Counted from the first letter of the stretch, positions 1 to 9,433 are shown. The stretch is DNA of 64,000 nt from Kiloniella laminariae DSM 19542 (GCF_000374005.1 NZ_KB893134.1:480238-544237), one strand, 5' to 3'. A program made the numbers and translations. Notes: generated by a model from the letters alone, not told the origin.

Positions 1-1110
1 AAGGATTTTATTGTTCATCATCCCTATGAAAGCTTTGATGTCGTCGTTCAGTTTCTCAAGCAGGCGGCACATGACCCGAATGTCATTGCGATCAAGCAGA
101 CACTTTATCGGACCTCAAGCCAATCGCCCATTGTCAGGGCCCTGATTGATGCGGCGGAAGCAGGGAAATCGGTTACGGCCCTGGTTGAGTTGAAGGCGCG
201 TTTCGATGAGGCGGCGAACATTCGTTGGGCCCGTGATCTTGAGCGAGCAGGGGTGCAGGTGGTTTATGGTTTTGTTGATCTGAAAACCCATTCCAAAATT
301 TCGATGGTGGTTCGGGATGAAGAAGAGGGCCTGCGTACCTATGTTCATTTTGGAACAGGCAATTACCATCCAATCACAGCCAGGATCTATACAGATCTGA
401 GTTTCTTTACCTGTGATCCGGCCCTGGCGAGAGATGCCAGTTGTCTTTTTAACTATACAACGGGCTATGCCGCGCCGGTGGGGATGGAAAAGCTGGAATT
501 TGCCCCGGATACCCTGCGCCCCCGGATCATGACCGAAATTGCGGCAGAAATTGCCAGTGCCAAAGCAGGGAAGCCCGCGGCGATCTGGATCAAGGTCAAC
601 AGCTTGGTCGATCCGGCAATTATTGACGGTTTATATGAAGCAAGTGCCGCTGGTGTTGAGGTCCAGATTGTTGCACGGGGGATCTGTTGCCTCAGAGCCG
701 GAGTGCCGGGGCTTTCAGAAAATATCCATGTGCGAAGTGTTGTCGGCCGCTTTCTGGAGCACAGCCGGATCTTCTGTTTTGGCAATGGCGATGCTCTGCC
801 CTCGACAAAGGCCAAGGTCTATATCTCGTCGGCTGATCTGATGCCACGCAATCTTGATCGGCGGGTTGAAACCATGGTGCCGATTGAAAATGAAACCGTT
901 AAACGCCAGATTCTGGATCAGGTCATGTATGCCAATCTGCACGATGAGGCGCAAAGCTGGATCATGCAGCCTGATGGTTCGTTCAAACGGGTTGAACCCG
1001 CAGGGCAGGGCTTTAGTGCCCATCGTTTCTTTATGACCAACCCGAGCCTTTCAGGGCGTGGCAAGGCCTTGAGAAAAGCCATGACCAAACGCCGAAGCAA
1101 AATGCCATAG
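1..1110 (+). CDS. ppk1: Polyphosphate kinase 1, C-terminal part (5' end outside window)
   Basis: This is the C-terminal ~370 residues of polyphosphate kinase 1, which reversibly moves the terminal phosphate of ATP onto long polyphosphate chains. The frame is open from the first base, so roughly the N-terminal half of the usual ~700-residue protein lies upstream of the window. Family hallmarks are visible: [11 protein letters not shown] followed by [10 protein letters not shown], whose His matches the autophosphorylated histidine of the family, and a second conserved His in [11 protein letters not shown]. It ends 60 bases from the end of the convergent glpK gene. The assignment is secure; only the truncation by the window limits it. 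Confidence 0.95.
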   Translation, partial: KDFIVHHPYESFDVVVQFLKQAAHDPNVIAIKQTLYRTSSQSPIVRALIDAAEAGKSVTALVELKARFDEAANIRWARDLERAGVQVVYGFVDLKTHSKISMVVRDEEEGLRTYVHFGTGNYHPITARIYTDLSFFTCDPALARDASCLFNYTTGYAAPVGMEKLEFAPDTLRPRIMTEIAAEIASAKAGKPAAIWIKVNSLVDPAIIDGLYEASAAGVEVQIVARGICCLRAGVPGLSENIHVRSVVGRFLEHSRIFCFGNGDALPSTKAKVYISSADLMPRNLDRRVETMVPIENETVKRQILDQVMYANLHDEAQSWIMQPDGSFKRVEPAGQGFSAHRFFMTNPSLSGRGKALRKAMTKRRSKMP

Positions 1111-1136
1111 GTTTTTCCCCAGGGCAGGATGCCTGA

Positions 1137-1160
1137 GCAAAGTTCTTCGCAAAGTTCTTC
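1137..1160. repeat. 12-bp perfect tandem duplication between ppk1 and glpK
   Basis: GCAAAGTTCTTC occurs twice head to tail in the short gap between the convergent ends of ppk1 and glpK. It looks like a simple slippage duplication and no function is apparent. Confidence 0.7.
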
Positions 1161-1170
1161 GAGGCAGGGA

Positions 1171-2658
1171 TTATTTCCTCTGGGTACGTTGAATCGCCAG
1201 ATCCCATCCCGAGAGGTTGTGTTCTCTGGTGTCGGCAGACATTTCAGGGACAAAGCGTCTTTGCAGATGCCAGTTCTGCTTGATGTCTTCCAGTGATTCG
1301 TAGATGCCGTGCTGCAATCCGGCGAGGTAGGCCGCACCGAGAGCGGTTGTCTCGCTGACCTCCGGGCGATCGACAGAGAGATTGAGTGTGTCGGCCAGAA
1401 ACTGTAGCAGCCAGTCGTTGGAAACCATGCCGCCATCAACCCGCAGTTCTTTCGGCGTAAGCCCGTCATCGGCCATGGCCTGGAAGAGATCGCGGGTCTG
1501 ATAACAGACGGCCTCAAGTGTTGCCCTGACAATTTCGGCCGGGCCACTGTCCCGGGTCAGTCCAAAGATTGCGCCACGGGCATGAGGATCCCAATAGGGC
1601 GCGCCAAGTCCGGTAAAGGCAGGAACCAGATAAACTCCCTTGTTATCGTTGAGGGAACTTGCAAGCGCTTCGGTTTCTGCTGCGGATTTGATGATTTTTA
1701 GGCCATCACGGAGCCACTGTACCGCCGCACCGGAAACAAAGATTGCCCCTTCCAGCGCATAGGAGGTCTGGCCTTTGACGCGATAGCCGATTGTCGTTAG
1801 AAGACGATTTTTTGAGGCCAGTGGCTTGTTGCCCGTATTCAGCAGAACAAAGCAGCCGGTGCCATAGGTGCTTTTGATTGACCCCGGTTCAAAGCAGGTC
1901 TGACCGAAGCTGGCGGCCTGCTGATCTCCGGCGATGCCTTCTACCGGGATCGGAGTGCCAAAAATCTCAGGAGCGGTCTGGCCAAAGTCTGCAGCAGAGT
2001 CTTTGACTTCCGGTAAAATCGAAGCCGGGATGTTGAACAGGGCAAGCAGTTCTGCATCCCAGGTCAGCTTGTGGATGTCAAAGATCATGGTGCGGGAGGC
2101 GTTGGTCACATCTGTTGCATGAACTGCTCCTCCGGTCAGGTGCCATAACAGGAAGGAGTCTACCGTGCCGAAAGCCAGTTCTCCCTTTTCTGCCCTGGTC
2201 CGGGCTCCTTCAACATTGTCGAGAATCCAGGCGATCTTGGTGGCGGAAAAATAGGGGTCAAGGAGCAGACCGGTACGGGCCGTGACCAGCTCCTCGTGTC
2301 CGGAAGCTTTGAGTTCCGAGCAATAATCTGCTGTTCTGCGATCCTGCCAGACAATGGCGTTGTAAACCGGTTTTCCAGTGGTGCGGTCCCAGACAATGGT
2401 GGTTTCACGCTGGTTGGTAATGCCAATGGTCGCAACCCTTGCGCCTTTTGCGGTCGCCTCATCGAGAGCCGCGCGGCTGACGGCCAGTGTGGAGGACCAG
2501 ATGGTTTCAGGATCGTGTTCAACCCAGCCATCATCAGGATAAATCTGGGGGAATTCCTGCTGGGCCTTGGTCAGGCTTATGCCGCTTGTGTCGAAGACAA
2601 TAGCGCGGCTGCTGGTGGTGCCCTGGTCGATGGAAAGGATGTACTTTTTGTCACTCAT
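1171..2658 (-). CDS. glpK: Glycerol kinase
   Basis: ATP-dependent phosphorylation of glycerol to sn-glycerol 3-phosphate, the entry step of glycerol catabolism in the cytoplasm. The 495-residue FGGY-family kinase has the usual length. The N-terminal phosphate-binding loop [11 protein letters not shown] lies at about residues 9-19, the [12 protein letters not shown] segment near residue 45, and the C-terminal ATPase motif [11 protein letters not shown] is present. It is divergent from glpR across a 189-bp region that carries a strong GlpR-type palindrome, so glycerol 3-phosphate-responsive repression is the expected control. glpD lies 2.7 kb away rather than in the same operon. Assignment is secure. 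Confidence 0.97.
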   Translation of the reverse strand: MSDKKYILSIDQGTTSSRAIVFDTSGISLTKAQQEFPQIYPDDGWVEHDPETIWSSTLAVSRAALDEATAKGARVATIGITNQRETTIVWDRTTGKPVYNAIVWQDRRTADYCSELKASGHEELVTARTGLLLDPYFSATKIAWILDNVEGARTRAEKGELAFGTVDSFLLWHLTGGAVHATDVTNASRTMIFDIHKLTWDAELLALFNIPASILPEVKDSAADFGQTAPEIFGTPIPVEGIAGDQQAASFGQTCFEPGSIKSTYGTGCFVLLNTGNKPLASKNRLLTTIGYRVKGQTSYALEGAIFVSGAAVQWLRDGLKIIKSAAETEALASSLNDNKGVYLVPAFTGLGAPYWDPHARGAIFGLTRDSGPAEIVRATLEAVCYQTRDLFQAMADDGLTPKELRVDGGMVSNDWLLQFLADTLNLSVDRPEVSETTALGAAYLAGLQHGIYESLEDIKQNWHLQRRFVPEMSADTREHNLSGWDLAIQRTQRK

Positions 2659-2682
2659 TAACTCTACCCCTTGGATTTTCAG

Positions 2683-2716
2683 CTTTACTTTCGTATGTTC
2701 GTTTACGAAAGTAAAG
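2683..2716. promoter_or_regulatory. GlpR-type operator palindrome between glpK and glpR
   Basis: Perfect 13-bp inverted arms CTTTACTTTCGTA and TACGAAAGTAAAG are separated by 8 bases. Bases 2694-2713 read TATGTTCGTTTACGAAAGTA, which matches the E. coli GlpR operator consensus as I recall it (WATGTTCGWTWWCGAACATW) at about 18 of 20 positions. The site lies 25 bases from the glpK start and would let GlpR control both divergent genes. The consensus is established knowledge; use by this GlpR is inference. Confidence 0.75.
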
Positions 2717-2847
2717 TGAACATCGGTTTCTTTTTGACAGGAAATCGGTAAAAAGAGAAATCATGATGTTCCCCTGTTGTTATAAACAGGCGCAATCAGG
2801 CGCAATCAGACGGGGGATATCAGGATCAATCTGAAAGAGGATGGCAG

Positions 2848-3639
2848 ATGAATCTCAATAGTCTCAGTCGGCGGCAGCGCCAGATCCTTAAGCTGGCAAA
2901 GGATCAGGGGTTTGTGTCAATCGACGCCATGGCTCAGGATTTTGCTGTCACAACCCAGACCATTCGCCGTGATATTAACGAGCTTTGCGAAGCAAAGTTT
3001 CTCAATCGTTTCCATGGCGGCGCAAGCTTCAGTTCTTCGGTTCTTAATCTTGACTACAACCAGCGCAAAACCATCAATGCCGAAGAAAAAGAAGGGATTG
3101 CCCAGCTTGTGGCACAGGAAATCCCAGACAATGCTTCGCTCTTTATCAACATGGGAACAACCAATGAGTCAGTTGCCCAGGCCCTGATGCGTCACTCGGG
3201 CTTGCGCGTGATTACCAACAGCCTCAGCGTTGCTCATATCATGAGTCCGAATCCTAGTTTCGAGGTGATCGTGGCTGGTGGAGTGGTCCGCAGCCTTGAT
3301 CGCAGCATCATTGGTGAGGCGACGATTGATTTCTTCCGCCAGTTCCGGGCCGATTACGGAGTTATTGCCGTCGGCGGAATTGATGAGGATGGAAGCCTGC
3401 TTGATTATAACTACGGCGGTGTTCGGGTTTCGCAGGCGATTATCGAAAATGCCCGCCATACTCTGCTGGTCGCGGATAGCAGCAAATTTGGCCGTAATGC
3501 GCTGGTCCGGCTTGGGCATCTGTCGCAAATTGATACCCTGGTTACGGATTGTTTGCCCAAAGGGCCTCTTGCTGCTGTCGTTAAGTCGCTGGAAATTGAG
3601 GTTCTTACGAAACCAAAGGCTCCCCAACCAAAAGACTGA
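2848..3639 (+). CDS. glpR: DeoR-family transcriptional repressor of glycerol catabolism
   Basis: A 263-residue DeoR-family regulator. Residues ~3-57 form the helix-turn-helix, with recognition helix TTQTIRRDINEL, and the rest is the DeoR C-terminal sensor domain of the sugar-phosphate isomerase fold (GGVVRSLDRSIIGEATIDFF, ADSSKFGRNALVRLG). It starts at ATG after GAGGATGGCAG. Its divergence from glpK and the GlpR-type palindrome between them support its being the glycerol 3-phosphate-responsive repressor rather than another DeoR member. A T-rich hairpin terminator follows about 100 bases past the stop. Confidence 0.92.
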   Translation: MNLNSLSRRQRQILKLAKDQGFVSIDAMAQDFAVTTQTIRRDINELCEAKFLNRFHGGASFSSSVLNLDYNQRKTINAEEKEGIAQLVAQEIPDNASLFINMGTTNESVAQALMRHSGLRVITNSLSVAHIMSPNPSFEVIVAGGVVRSLDRSIIGEATIDFFRQFRADYGVIAVGGIDEDGSLLDYNYGGVRVSQAIIENARHTLLVADSSKFGRNALVRLGHLSQIDTLVTDCLPKGPLAAVVKSLEIEVLTKPKAPQPKD

Positions 3640-3738
3640 TCGTTTTCTGAGCCGATAGTGATAAACTGACTTAAGCACGTTTGTTTAATCATAAACGGAA
3701 AAAGTGCTTTAGCTATTTGGTTTGTCGCCTTCTCTTCT

Positions 3739-3773
3739 CTTTTGACGGTTTCCGGTCAAAAGGAAATTTTTTT
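3739..3773 (+). terminator. Rho-independent terminator after glpR
   Basis: Stem CTTTTGAC/GTCAAAAG with an 8-base loop is followed by GAAATTTTTTT. Confidence 0.7.
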
Positions 3774-4066
3774 AATCAGTCTCATCTCGGCAACTAGGCT
3801 CTTAATTACCCTTTTGGATTCTGCGTGATCTCTCTTTTTTCACGGTGTTGAAATTCAGTTTTGAAAAATTGAACCTGAAATGTTGGAGGGCGTTGGAAGA
3901 GAATTTCTGTTGAGGGATTGGTTTGTATCTATCTGATTTTAAATTGGTAATTTCATATTTTACCTAAAATTTTCTCTGATTTTCTTTGATTTATGGCGTG
4001 AATTTTCTGTGATGATTTTCTATATTTTTCATTAAATTTTCATTTATTAAAAAATATACTTGCGTT
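3774..4066. other. AT-rich intergenic region upstream of gap
   Basis: There is no supportable gene here. The stretch is much more AT-rich than its surroundings, with many T- and A-runs, typical of a curved promoter region. Several -10-like hexamers occur in its last 60 bases, but no unambiguous -35/-10 pair can be chosen by eye. Confidence 0.6.
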
Positions 4067-4086
4067 TAGGTTCGAAAGTGAACATT
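4067..4086 (+). promoter_or_regulatory. Candidate second GlpR operator, upstream of gap
   Basis: TAGGTTCGAAAGTGAACATT matches the E. coli GlpR consensus at about 16 of 20 positions, including both conserved half-site cores, GTTCG and GAACAT. It ends 45 bases before the gap start codon. Binding by the neighbouring GlpR is an inference. Confidence 0.5.
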
Positions 4087-4131
4087 TATGAAGGCAAGAG
4101 ATTGTCGTATCAAACACGTAAGGAACAAAAA

Positions 4132-5139
4132 ATGGCAGTTCGCGTCGCTATTAATGGTTTTGGCCGGATTGGTCGCCTTGTACTTCGGGCCGTGATTGAA
4201 TCCGGACGTGATGATATTGAAGTTGTTGCGATCAATGATCTGGCTTCGGCACAGGCAAATGCCCATCTGCTGAAATATGATTCCGTGCATGGACCCTTGC
4301 GCAAAGACATCAAAGCAGAAGATGGCGCGCTGATTATTGAAGGCAAGCGTATTGCGGTTCTTTCCGAACGCAACCCGGCTGATCTACCTTGGGGCAAGCT
4401 GGATGTTGATGTCGCTCTGGAATGTACCGGGCTGTTTACTGACCGGGCTAAGGCTGCTGCCCATCTTGAGGCCGGTGCCAAGAAGGTATTGATCTCTGCT
4501 CCTGGCAAGGATGCGGATCTGACGGTGGTTTACGGTGTGAACCACGACAAGATCAAACCTGAGCACACAATCGTTTCCAATGCGTCCTGCACCACCAACT
4601 GTCTCGTGCCTGTTGCGCATGTGCTCAACCAGCTTGTTGGGTTGGAAGAAGGCTTCGTGACGACAGTGCATGCCTATACCGGTGATCAGAATACTGTCGA
4701 TACAATGCATAGTGATTTGCGCCGTGCCCGTGCTGCCGCACTTTCCATGATCCCGACATCAACTGGCGCTGCCAAGGCTGTTGGTCTGGTGCTGCCCGAG
4801 CTTTCCGGCAAGCTGGACGGCACATCGGTACGTGTTCCGGCGGCAAACGTGTCCCTGATTGATCTGGTATTCACTGCCGGGCGCGAAACAACCGCTGAAG
4901 AAATTAACCAGGCAATGCGTGTTGCGGCTGAAGGACCCTTGAAAGGGGTGCTGGATGTTAACGACGAGCCACTGGTTTCCTGTGATTTTAACCACTCGCC
5001 TGCGAGTTCGACCTTTGACCTGACCCAAACCCAGCTTGTGGGTAAGCGGACAGTTCGGGTTTTGAGCTGGTACGACAACGAGTGGGGGTTCTCCAACCGT
5101 ATGGTTGACACTGCTGTCGCCCTGGGGCTTAGCCTCTAG
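4132..5139 (+). CDS. gap: Glyceraldehyde-3-phosphate dehydrogenase
   Basis: NAD-dependent oxidation and phosphorylation of glyceraldehyde 3-phosphate to 1,3-bisphosphoglycerate. The 335-residue protein has the Rossmann motif [10 protein letters not shown] at the N-terminus, the active-site [12 protein letters not shown] with Cys153, and the C-terminal [12 protein letters not shown]. The frame could be extended 24 codons upstream, but the ATG chosen is preceded by AAGGAAC at normal spacing and gives the family N-terminus. A GlpR-like operator sits upstream and a strong terminator follows at once, so it is probably transcribed alone. The neighbours (glpK, glpR, glpD, pyk) suggest use in glycerol breakdown. 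Confidence 0.97.
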   Translation: MAVRVAINGFGRIGRLVLRAVIESGRDDIEVVAINDLASAQANAHLLKYDSVHGPLRKDIKAEDGALIIEGKRIAVLSERNPADLPWGKLDVDVALECTGLFTDRAKAAAHLEAGAKKVLISAPGKDADLTVVYGVNHDKIKPEHTIVSNASCTTNCLVPVAHVLNQLVGLEEGFVTTVHAYTGDQNTVDTMHSDLRRARAAALSMIPTSTGAAKAVGLVLPELSGKLDGTSVRVPAANVSLIDLVFTAGRETTAEEINQAMRVAAEGPLKGVLDVNDEPLVSCDFNHSPASSTFDLTQTQLVGKRTVRVLSWYDNEWGFSNRMVDTAVALGLSL

Positions 5140-5146
5140 GTCTACT

Positions 5147-5188
5147 TGATCAGGAGGAGGTAGAGGGCCTCCTCCTGATCATTTTTTT
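5147..5188 (+). terminator. Rho-independent terminator after gap
   Basis: Arms TGATCAGGAGGAGG and CCTCCTCCTGATCA pair perfectly over 14 bp with a 7-base loop, followed by seven T residues. Confidence 0.9.
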
Positions 5189-5228
5189 GCAGTGGAATTA
5201 CGGGAAAACTACAGAAAGAAATTTATCA

Positions 5229-5255
5229 ACTGGCACGTCGTAATCGCGTGCCAGT
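5229..5255. promoter_or_regulatory. Inverted repeat upstream of glpD, possible operator
   Basis: Nine-base arms ACTGGCACG and CGTGCCAGT are separated by 9 bases and centred about 80 bases before the glpD start. No T-run follows, so it is not a terminator, and it does not resemble the GlpR consensus. A binding site for an unidentified regulator is possible. Confidence 0.35.
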
Positions 5256-5322
5256 CTGCGTATGTCAGGATCGCTCAGGCGGCTGGTGATGATCTGACAA
5301 TGTTATAGACAAGCGAGAGACA

Positions 5323-6867
5323 ATGAGGACTGAAGATCTGTTCGACATCCTGGTTATTGGCGGTGGCATCAATGGTGTCGGTATAGCGCGGGATGCAGCC
5401 GGGCGGGGTCTGAAGACCCTGCTGTGTGAGAAAGATGATTTGGCAAGCTGGACTTCCTCTGCCAGTACCAAACTTATTCACGGCGGTTTACGCTATCTCG
5501 AGCATTACGAATTCCGTCTGGTCCGGGAAGCGCTGAAAGAGCGCGAAGTCCTTCTTGCTTCTGCGCCCCACATTTCCTGGCCGCTTCGTTTTGTGCTTCC
5601 ACATAATAAAGATCTTCGTCCGGCCTGGCTTATTCGCCTGGGGTTGTTTCTTTATGATCATCTGGGCAAGCGGGAACGTTTGCCGGGCTCCTGTGGCGTT
5701 GATCTGACCAGGCATTGTGTCGGCACGCCCCTTGTTGATAACCTCACCAAGGGTTTTATCTATTCGGATGCCTGGGTTCAGGACGCGCGCATGGTGGTGT
5801 TGAATGCCATGGATGCCCGCAACCGGGGGGCTGAAATCCGGACACGCACGCGCTGTATCGGGGCGATCCGCCAGCAGGACCACTGGGAGGTAAAGCTTGT
5901 TGACGGTTTTACCAGCGAGATCTCGGTGGTCAGAGCAAGGCTGCTGGTTAATGCAGCAGGGCCCTGGGCGCAGGCACTGCTGACCGGGGAAATCGGCCTG
6001 AAAAGTGACAAGAGGCTGCGGTTGGTCAAAGGCAGCCATATTGTTGTGCCGCGCCTGTTCGATCATGATCATGCTTATATTTTCCAGAATCAGGACAAAC
6101 GGATTGTTTTTGCGATCCCTTATGAAAATGATTTCACGCTGATTGGCACGACTGATGTGGATCATGAAGGTGATCCAGCGGATGTAAAGATCTCGCAAGA
6201 AGAGATTTCCTACCTTTGCCAGTCTGTAAGCTGCTATTTTAAACGGCCAGTGAAAGCTGCGGATGTTGTCTGGAGTTACGCAGGGGTTCGGCCTCTGTTT
6301 GACAATGGAGAAGCGGATGCGTCACAGACCACCCGGGACTATGCGGTTGAGCTTGAGAGTGAGCCAGGCAAAGCTCCTGTGCTCAATATTCTTGGTGGCA
6401 AACTGACGACATATCGTAAGCTGGCTCAGGCATCGCTAAGCTTGATCAGCGATGTCTTTGGAATTGCGGATAAAAGCTGGACGGCTGGTTCTATTCTGCC
6501 GGGCGGGGATATCCCGAATGAGGATGTAAACCTCTACATTGGGCAGATGATGGCCAGGTATCCTTGGTTACCGGTTAAACAGCTTGAGCGTTATGTGAAA
6601 ACCTATGGGACCAGAGTGGAGCAAATTCTTGATGGGACAAGCTGTCTTGATGGTCTGGGGAGCTGTTTTGCCGGGGATCTTTACGAGGCTGAAGTTCGGT
6701 ATCTGGTTGACGAGGAATGGGCCCTGACGAGTGAGGATATTCTTTGGCGGAGAACCAAGCTGGGTTTGCATCTTCCGCAGGACGTCGGAGGTGATCTGGA
6801 TGACTGGCTGGCGCTCTATACAAAAAAACAGCTGCAGCTTGCAGCCGGATTTTCACTCGCATCATGA
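5323..6867 (+). CDS. glpD: Aerobic glycerol-3-phosphate dehydrogenase (FAD, membrane-associated)
   Basis: Oxidises glycerol 3-phosphate to dihydroxyacetone phosphate and passes electrons to quinone at the inner membrane. The 514-residue length is normal. The FAD-binding motif DILVIGGGINGVGIARDAAG begins at residue 8, a DAO-type FAD domain fills the first two thirds (WSYAGVRPLFD, ILGGKLTTYRKLAQ), and the C-terminal GlpD cap follows. It starts at ATG after GACAAGCGAGAGACA. It is a separate unit between the gap terminator and the pyk promoter, so glycerol genes here are dispersed rather than one operon. Confidence 0.96.
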   Translation: MRTEDLFDILVIGGGINGVGIARDAAGRGLKTLLCEKDDLASWTSSASTKLIHGGLRYLEHYEFRLVREALKEREVLLASAPHISWPLRFVLPHNKDLRPAWLIRLGLFLYDHLGKRERLPGSCGVDLTRHCVGTPLVDNLTKGFIYSDAWVQDARMVVLNAMDARNRGAEIRTRTRCIGAIRQQDHWEVKLVDGFTSEISVVRARLLVNAAGPWAQALLTGEIGLKSDKRLRLVKGSHIVVPRLFDHDHAYIFQNQDKRIVFAIPYENDFTLIGTTDVDHEGDPADVKISQEEISYLCQSVSCYFKRPVKAADVVWSYAGVRPLFDNGEADASQTTRDYAVELESEPGKAPVLNILGGKLTTYRKLAQASLSLISDVFGIADKSWTAGSILPGGDIPNEDVNLYIGQMMARYPWLPVKQLERYVKTYGTRVEQILDGTSCLDGLGSCFAGDLYEAEVRYLVDEEWALTSEDILWRRTKLGLHLPQDVGGDLDDWLALYTKKQLQLAAGFSLAS

Positions 6868-6945
6868 ATGCGCTATGGAGTCTGCTGTGAGTTGAGCGTT
6901 TTCATAAAAAGGCTTCGCGAAAGATCAAGTTTTTGTAATAGAAAG

Positions 6946-6974
6946 CTGATATTGCACAGATTGCAGGATATACT
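6946..6974 (+). promoter_or_regulatory. Candidate sigma-70 promoter of pyk
   Basis: CTGATA and TATACT are separated by 17 bases and would start transcription about 30 bases before the pyk ATG. The -10 overlaps a small hairpin (GCAGGA/TCCTGC). Confidence 0.45.
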
Positions 6975-7010
6975 CCTGCCTAGAAATAATAATAGAAAAG
7001 GTTGTTCGGG

Positions 7011-8456
7011 ATGAAGCGCAAACACCTCTGCAAGATTGTTGCCACACTCGGCCCGGCAAGTTCGGATAAAGAGACAATTGCTGCGCTCTTTAAATCGGGA
7101 GTGGATACTTTCCGTCTGAATTTTAGTCACGGGACTCATGAAGATCACAAAAAGCGCTATGACCTGATCCGTGAAGTGGAGCAGGAAACCGGTCGACCAA
7201 TTGCGGTGTTGATGGATTTGCAGGGACCAAAACTGCGTGTCGGTCGGTTTGCCGAAGGCTCGGCTGAACTGAAAACCGGCGCAAGTTTTCGACTGGATAT
7301 GAAGGACGAGCTTGGTGATGCCACGCGGGCAACCTTGCCGCACAAGGAAATTTTTGACGCTATTGAAGCAGGAACCGATCTCTTGCTTGATGATGGTCGT
7401 ATTCGTTTGCGGGTCCGTTCAGTCAAGGGTACCGAAGCTGAAACCGAGGTTGTTGTAGGCGGTGTCCTGTCAAACAATAAGGGCGTGAACGTCCCAGGTG
7501 TTGTTCTGCCTCTGTCTGCCTTGACGGAAAAAGACCTCAAGGACATGGAATTCGGGCTTGAGCTTGGCTGTGACTGGTGTGCGCTTTCTTTTGTTCAGCG
7601 TCCTGAAGATGTGATGGAAGCGCGCAAGCTGGTGAATGGCCGTGCGGGCGTGATGGCCAAACTGGAAAAGCCCTCTGCTATTGAGCAGCTCGAGGCGATT
7701 GTTGCCCTGACCGATGCGGTTATGGTGGCACGTGGAGATCTCGGCGTTGAGTTACCGCCGGAAAACGTGCCTGTCCTGCAGAAGCGTATTATCCGGATCT
7801 GCCGTGAATATGGGAAACCGGTGATTGTTGCTACCCAGATGCTGGAAACCATGGTTACCTCGCCGACGCCGACAAGGGCGGAAGCTTCTGATGTAGCAAC
7901 AGCGGTTTACGACGGCGCGGACGCTGTTATGCTGTCTGCTGAATCAGCCAGCGGCGCCTATCCGCTGGAAGCGGTCAGCATGATGAACCGGATTATTGAG
8001 ACCATCGAGCAGGACCCTCTGTACCTGAAGCTTGTTCATGCCGACGAACTGGAGCCAAACCCGACAGAAGCTGATGCGATCAGTGATGCGGCCAGCCAGG
8101 TTGCAGACCTGCTTGGTGCCAAGGCGATCGTTACCTTTACGACAACAGGCAGCACGGCTTTTCGTGCTGCGCGATGCCGCCCGAACACACCGTTACTTGG
8201 CTTGACACCTGACCTGAGGGTTGCAAGACGGATGTCTCTGATCTGGGGTGTGCATTCCGTGAACACCCGGGATGTTAACAGCTTTGCAGAAATGGTCGGG
8301 AAATCCACCCGGATTGCGCGCCGTGAAGGCTTTTGTGAAAACGGCGACAAGATTGTTGTGACTGCTGGTATTCCTTTTGGTACGCCAGGCTCGACCAACA
8401 ATCTTCGGATTGCCACTGTTGGCCAGCATGAAAAAACGGATCCGAAAGATCGCTGA
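7011..8456 (+). CDS. pyk: Pyruvate kinase
   Basis: Transfers phosphate from phosphoenolpyruvate to ADP, the last step of glycolysis. The 481-residue protein shows the N-terminal KIVATLGPASS, the active-site region MAKLEKPSAIEQ and VMVARGDLGVELP, and the signature PTPTRAEASDVATAVYDGAD. A TTG three codons upstream is in frame, but AAAAGG sits 9 bases before this ATG, so the ATG is preferred. It follows glpD in the same direction with its own candidate promoter and ends in a strong terminator shared with the convergent blh-like gene. Confidence 0.97.
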   Translation: MKRKHLCKIVATLGPASSDKETIAALFKSGVDTFRLNFSHGTHEDHKKRYDLIREVEQETGRPIAVLMDLQGPKLRVGRFAEGSAELKTGASFRLDMKDELGDATRATLPHKEIFDAIEAGTDLLLDDGRIRLRVRSVKGTEAETEVVVGGVLSNNKGVNVPGVVLPLSALTEKDLKDMEFGLELGCDWCALSFVQRPEDVMEARKLVNGRAGVMAKLEKPSAIEQLEAIVALTDAVMVARGDLGVELPPENVPVLQKRIIRICREYGKPVIVATQMLETMVTSPTPTRAEASDVATAVYDGADAVMLSAESASGAYPLEAVSMMNRIIETIEQDPLYLKLVHADELEPNPTEADAISDAASQVADLLGAKAIVTFTTTGSTAFRAARCRPNTPLLGLTPDLRVARRMSLIWGVHSVNTRDVNSFAEMVGKSTRIARREGFCENGDKIVVTAGIPFGTPGSTNNLRIATVGQHEKTDPKDR

Positions 8457-8515
8457 TTGAATTCCGTTAGAGGCGACATGGTGAGTTAACAGGTAGTTCT
8501 CTGGTGATATTGATA

Positions 8516-8546
8516 AAAAGCGGCTTCTGTTTGAGGCCGCTTTTTT
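8516..8546. terminator. Bidirectional terminator between pyk and the blh-like gene
   Basis: AAAAGCGGC and GCCGCTTTT pair around an 11-base loop, with A-run and T-run on the two sides. It lies immediately before the stop codon of the convergent gene and can serve both strands. Confidence 0.85.
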
Positions 8547-8547
8547 C

Positions 8548-9408
8548 TTACAGGCGATTAAGAGGAATTTTGAGGTAGTGATTGCCGTCAGCCTCGGCTG
8601 GGGGGAGGTCGCCAGCGCGCATATTTACCTGGATAGAGGGGAGCAAGAGAGCAGGCATGGCGAGTTGTCGGTCTCTTTCAGTGCGCATCTTGATGAATTC
8701 GTCACGGGTGATGCCGTTGTGGACATGCAAGTTATGCTGCTTTTGTTCAGCGATGGTTGTTTCCCACGCGATCTTGCGGCCATTGGGGGCGTAATCATGA
8801 CAGGTGAAAAGTCGGGTACTGTCCGGCAAGTTGAAAATTTTCTGGATTGAATCGTACAGGGCGCCGGCATCTCCGCCCGGAAAGTCGGCTCTGGCCGTTC
8901 CAAAGTCTGGCATAAAGAGGGTGTCGCCAACAAAAGCGCAATCGCCGATTACATAGGTAATACAGGCAGGTGTATGCCCTGGTGTGTGCAGTACCTGGCA
9001 GGGAATGGTTCCCAGTTTAAAATCTTCTTGATCGGCAAAGAGATAATCAAACTGTTCACCGTTGGTCTGGAAAGCGGGTTCTGTGTTGTAGATAGCCTTG
9101 AAAGTTTGCTGGACGGCTGAAATTTGATTGCCGACGGCTGTTGTCCCGCCAATCATCTTCTTTAAAAAGGGGGCAGCAGAGAGGTGGTCGGCATGAACAT
9201 GGGTTTCGAGAATCCACTGGCAAGACAGCTCTTTCTGCTGAATTGTCTGAATAATCGCATCGGCACTTTCGGTTGAGGTTCGGCCTGCGCTGGGGGCATA
9301 ATCAAGCGCGGAGTCAATAATGGCACATTTCAGGCTTGCTGGATCCCAAACCAGATAGGAAAGGGTGTTACTTGCTTCGTGAAAAAAAGCTTCTATCTGG
9401 GGTGTCAT
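8548..9408 (-). CDS. blh: MBL-fold hydrolase of the persulfide dioxygenase/Blh type
   Basis: A 286-residue metallo-beta-lactamase-fold protein closest in features to ETHE1/Blh persulfide dioxygenases, which oxidise glutathione persulfide to sulfite. The metal-binding THVHADHLS motif is at residues 69-77, followed by LHTPGHTPACITY and FVGDTLFMPDFGTARADFP, the last being characteristic of this subgroup. The frame could start 13 codons earlier, but GGAGACAGGA precedes the chosen ATG. It is divergent from a BigR/SqrR-type repressor with an AT-rich palindrome in the 69-bp gap, matching the bigR-blh arrangement known from other proteobacteria. The family is secure; the exact substrate is inferred. 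Confidence 0.88.
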   Translation of the reverse strand: MTPQIEAFFHEASNTLSYLVWDPASLKCAIIDSALDYAPSAGRTSTESADAIIQTIQQKELSCQWILETHVHADHLSAAPFLKKMIGGTTAVGNQISAVQQTFKAIYNTEPAFQTNGEQFDYLFADQEDFKLGTIPCQVLHTPGHTPACITYVIGDCAFVGDTLFMPDFGTARADFPGGDAGALYDSIQKIFNLPDSTRLFTCHDYAPNGRKIAWETTIAEQKQHNLHVHNGITRDEFIKMRTERDRQLAMPALLLPSIQVNMRAGDLPPAEADGNHYLKIPLNRL

Positions 9409-9433
9409 TCCTGTCTCCGTTTTTCCCGGTAGT

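Noticed and set aside
1137..1160. Tandem 12-bp repeat as a CRISPR or regulatory array
   Set aside because: There are only two direct copies without spacers, most simply explained by slippage.
4060..4131. 24-codon N-terminal extension of gap
   Set aside because: The extension overlaps the GlpR-like operator and is absent from GAPDH proteins; the internal ATG has a good ribosome site.
5229..5255. Sigma-54 promoter at TGGCACG upstream of glpD
   Set aside because: The -24-like TGGCACG has no TTGC at the required -12 spacing.
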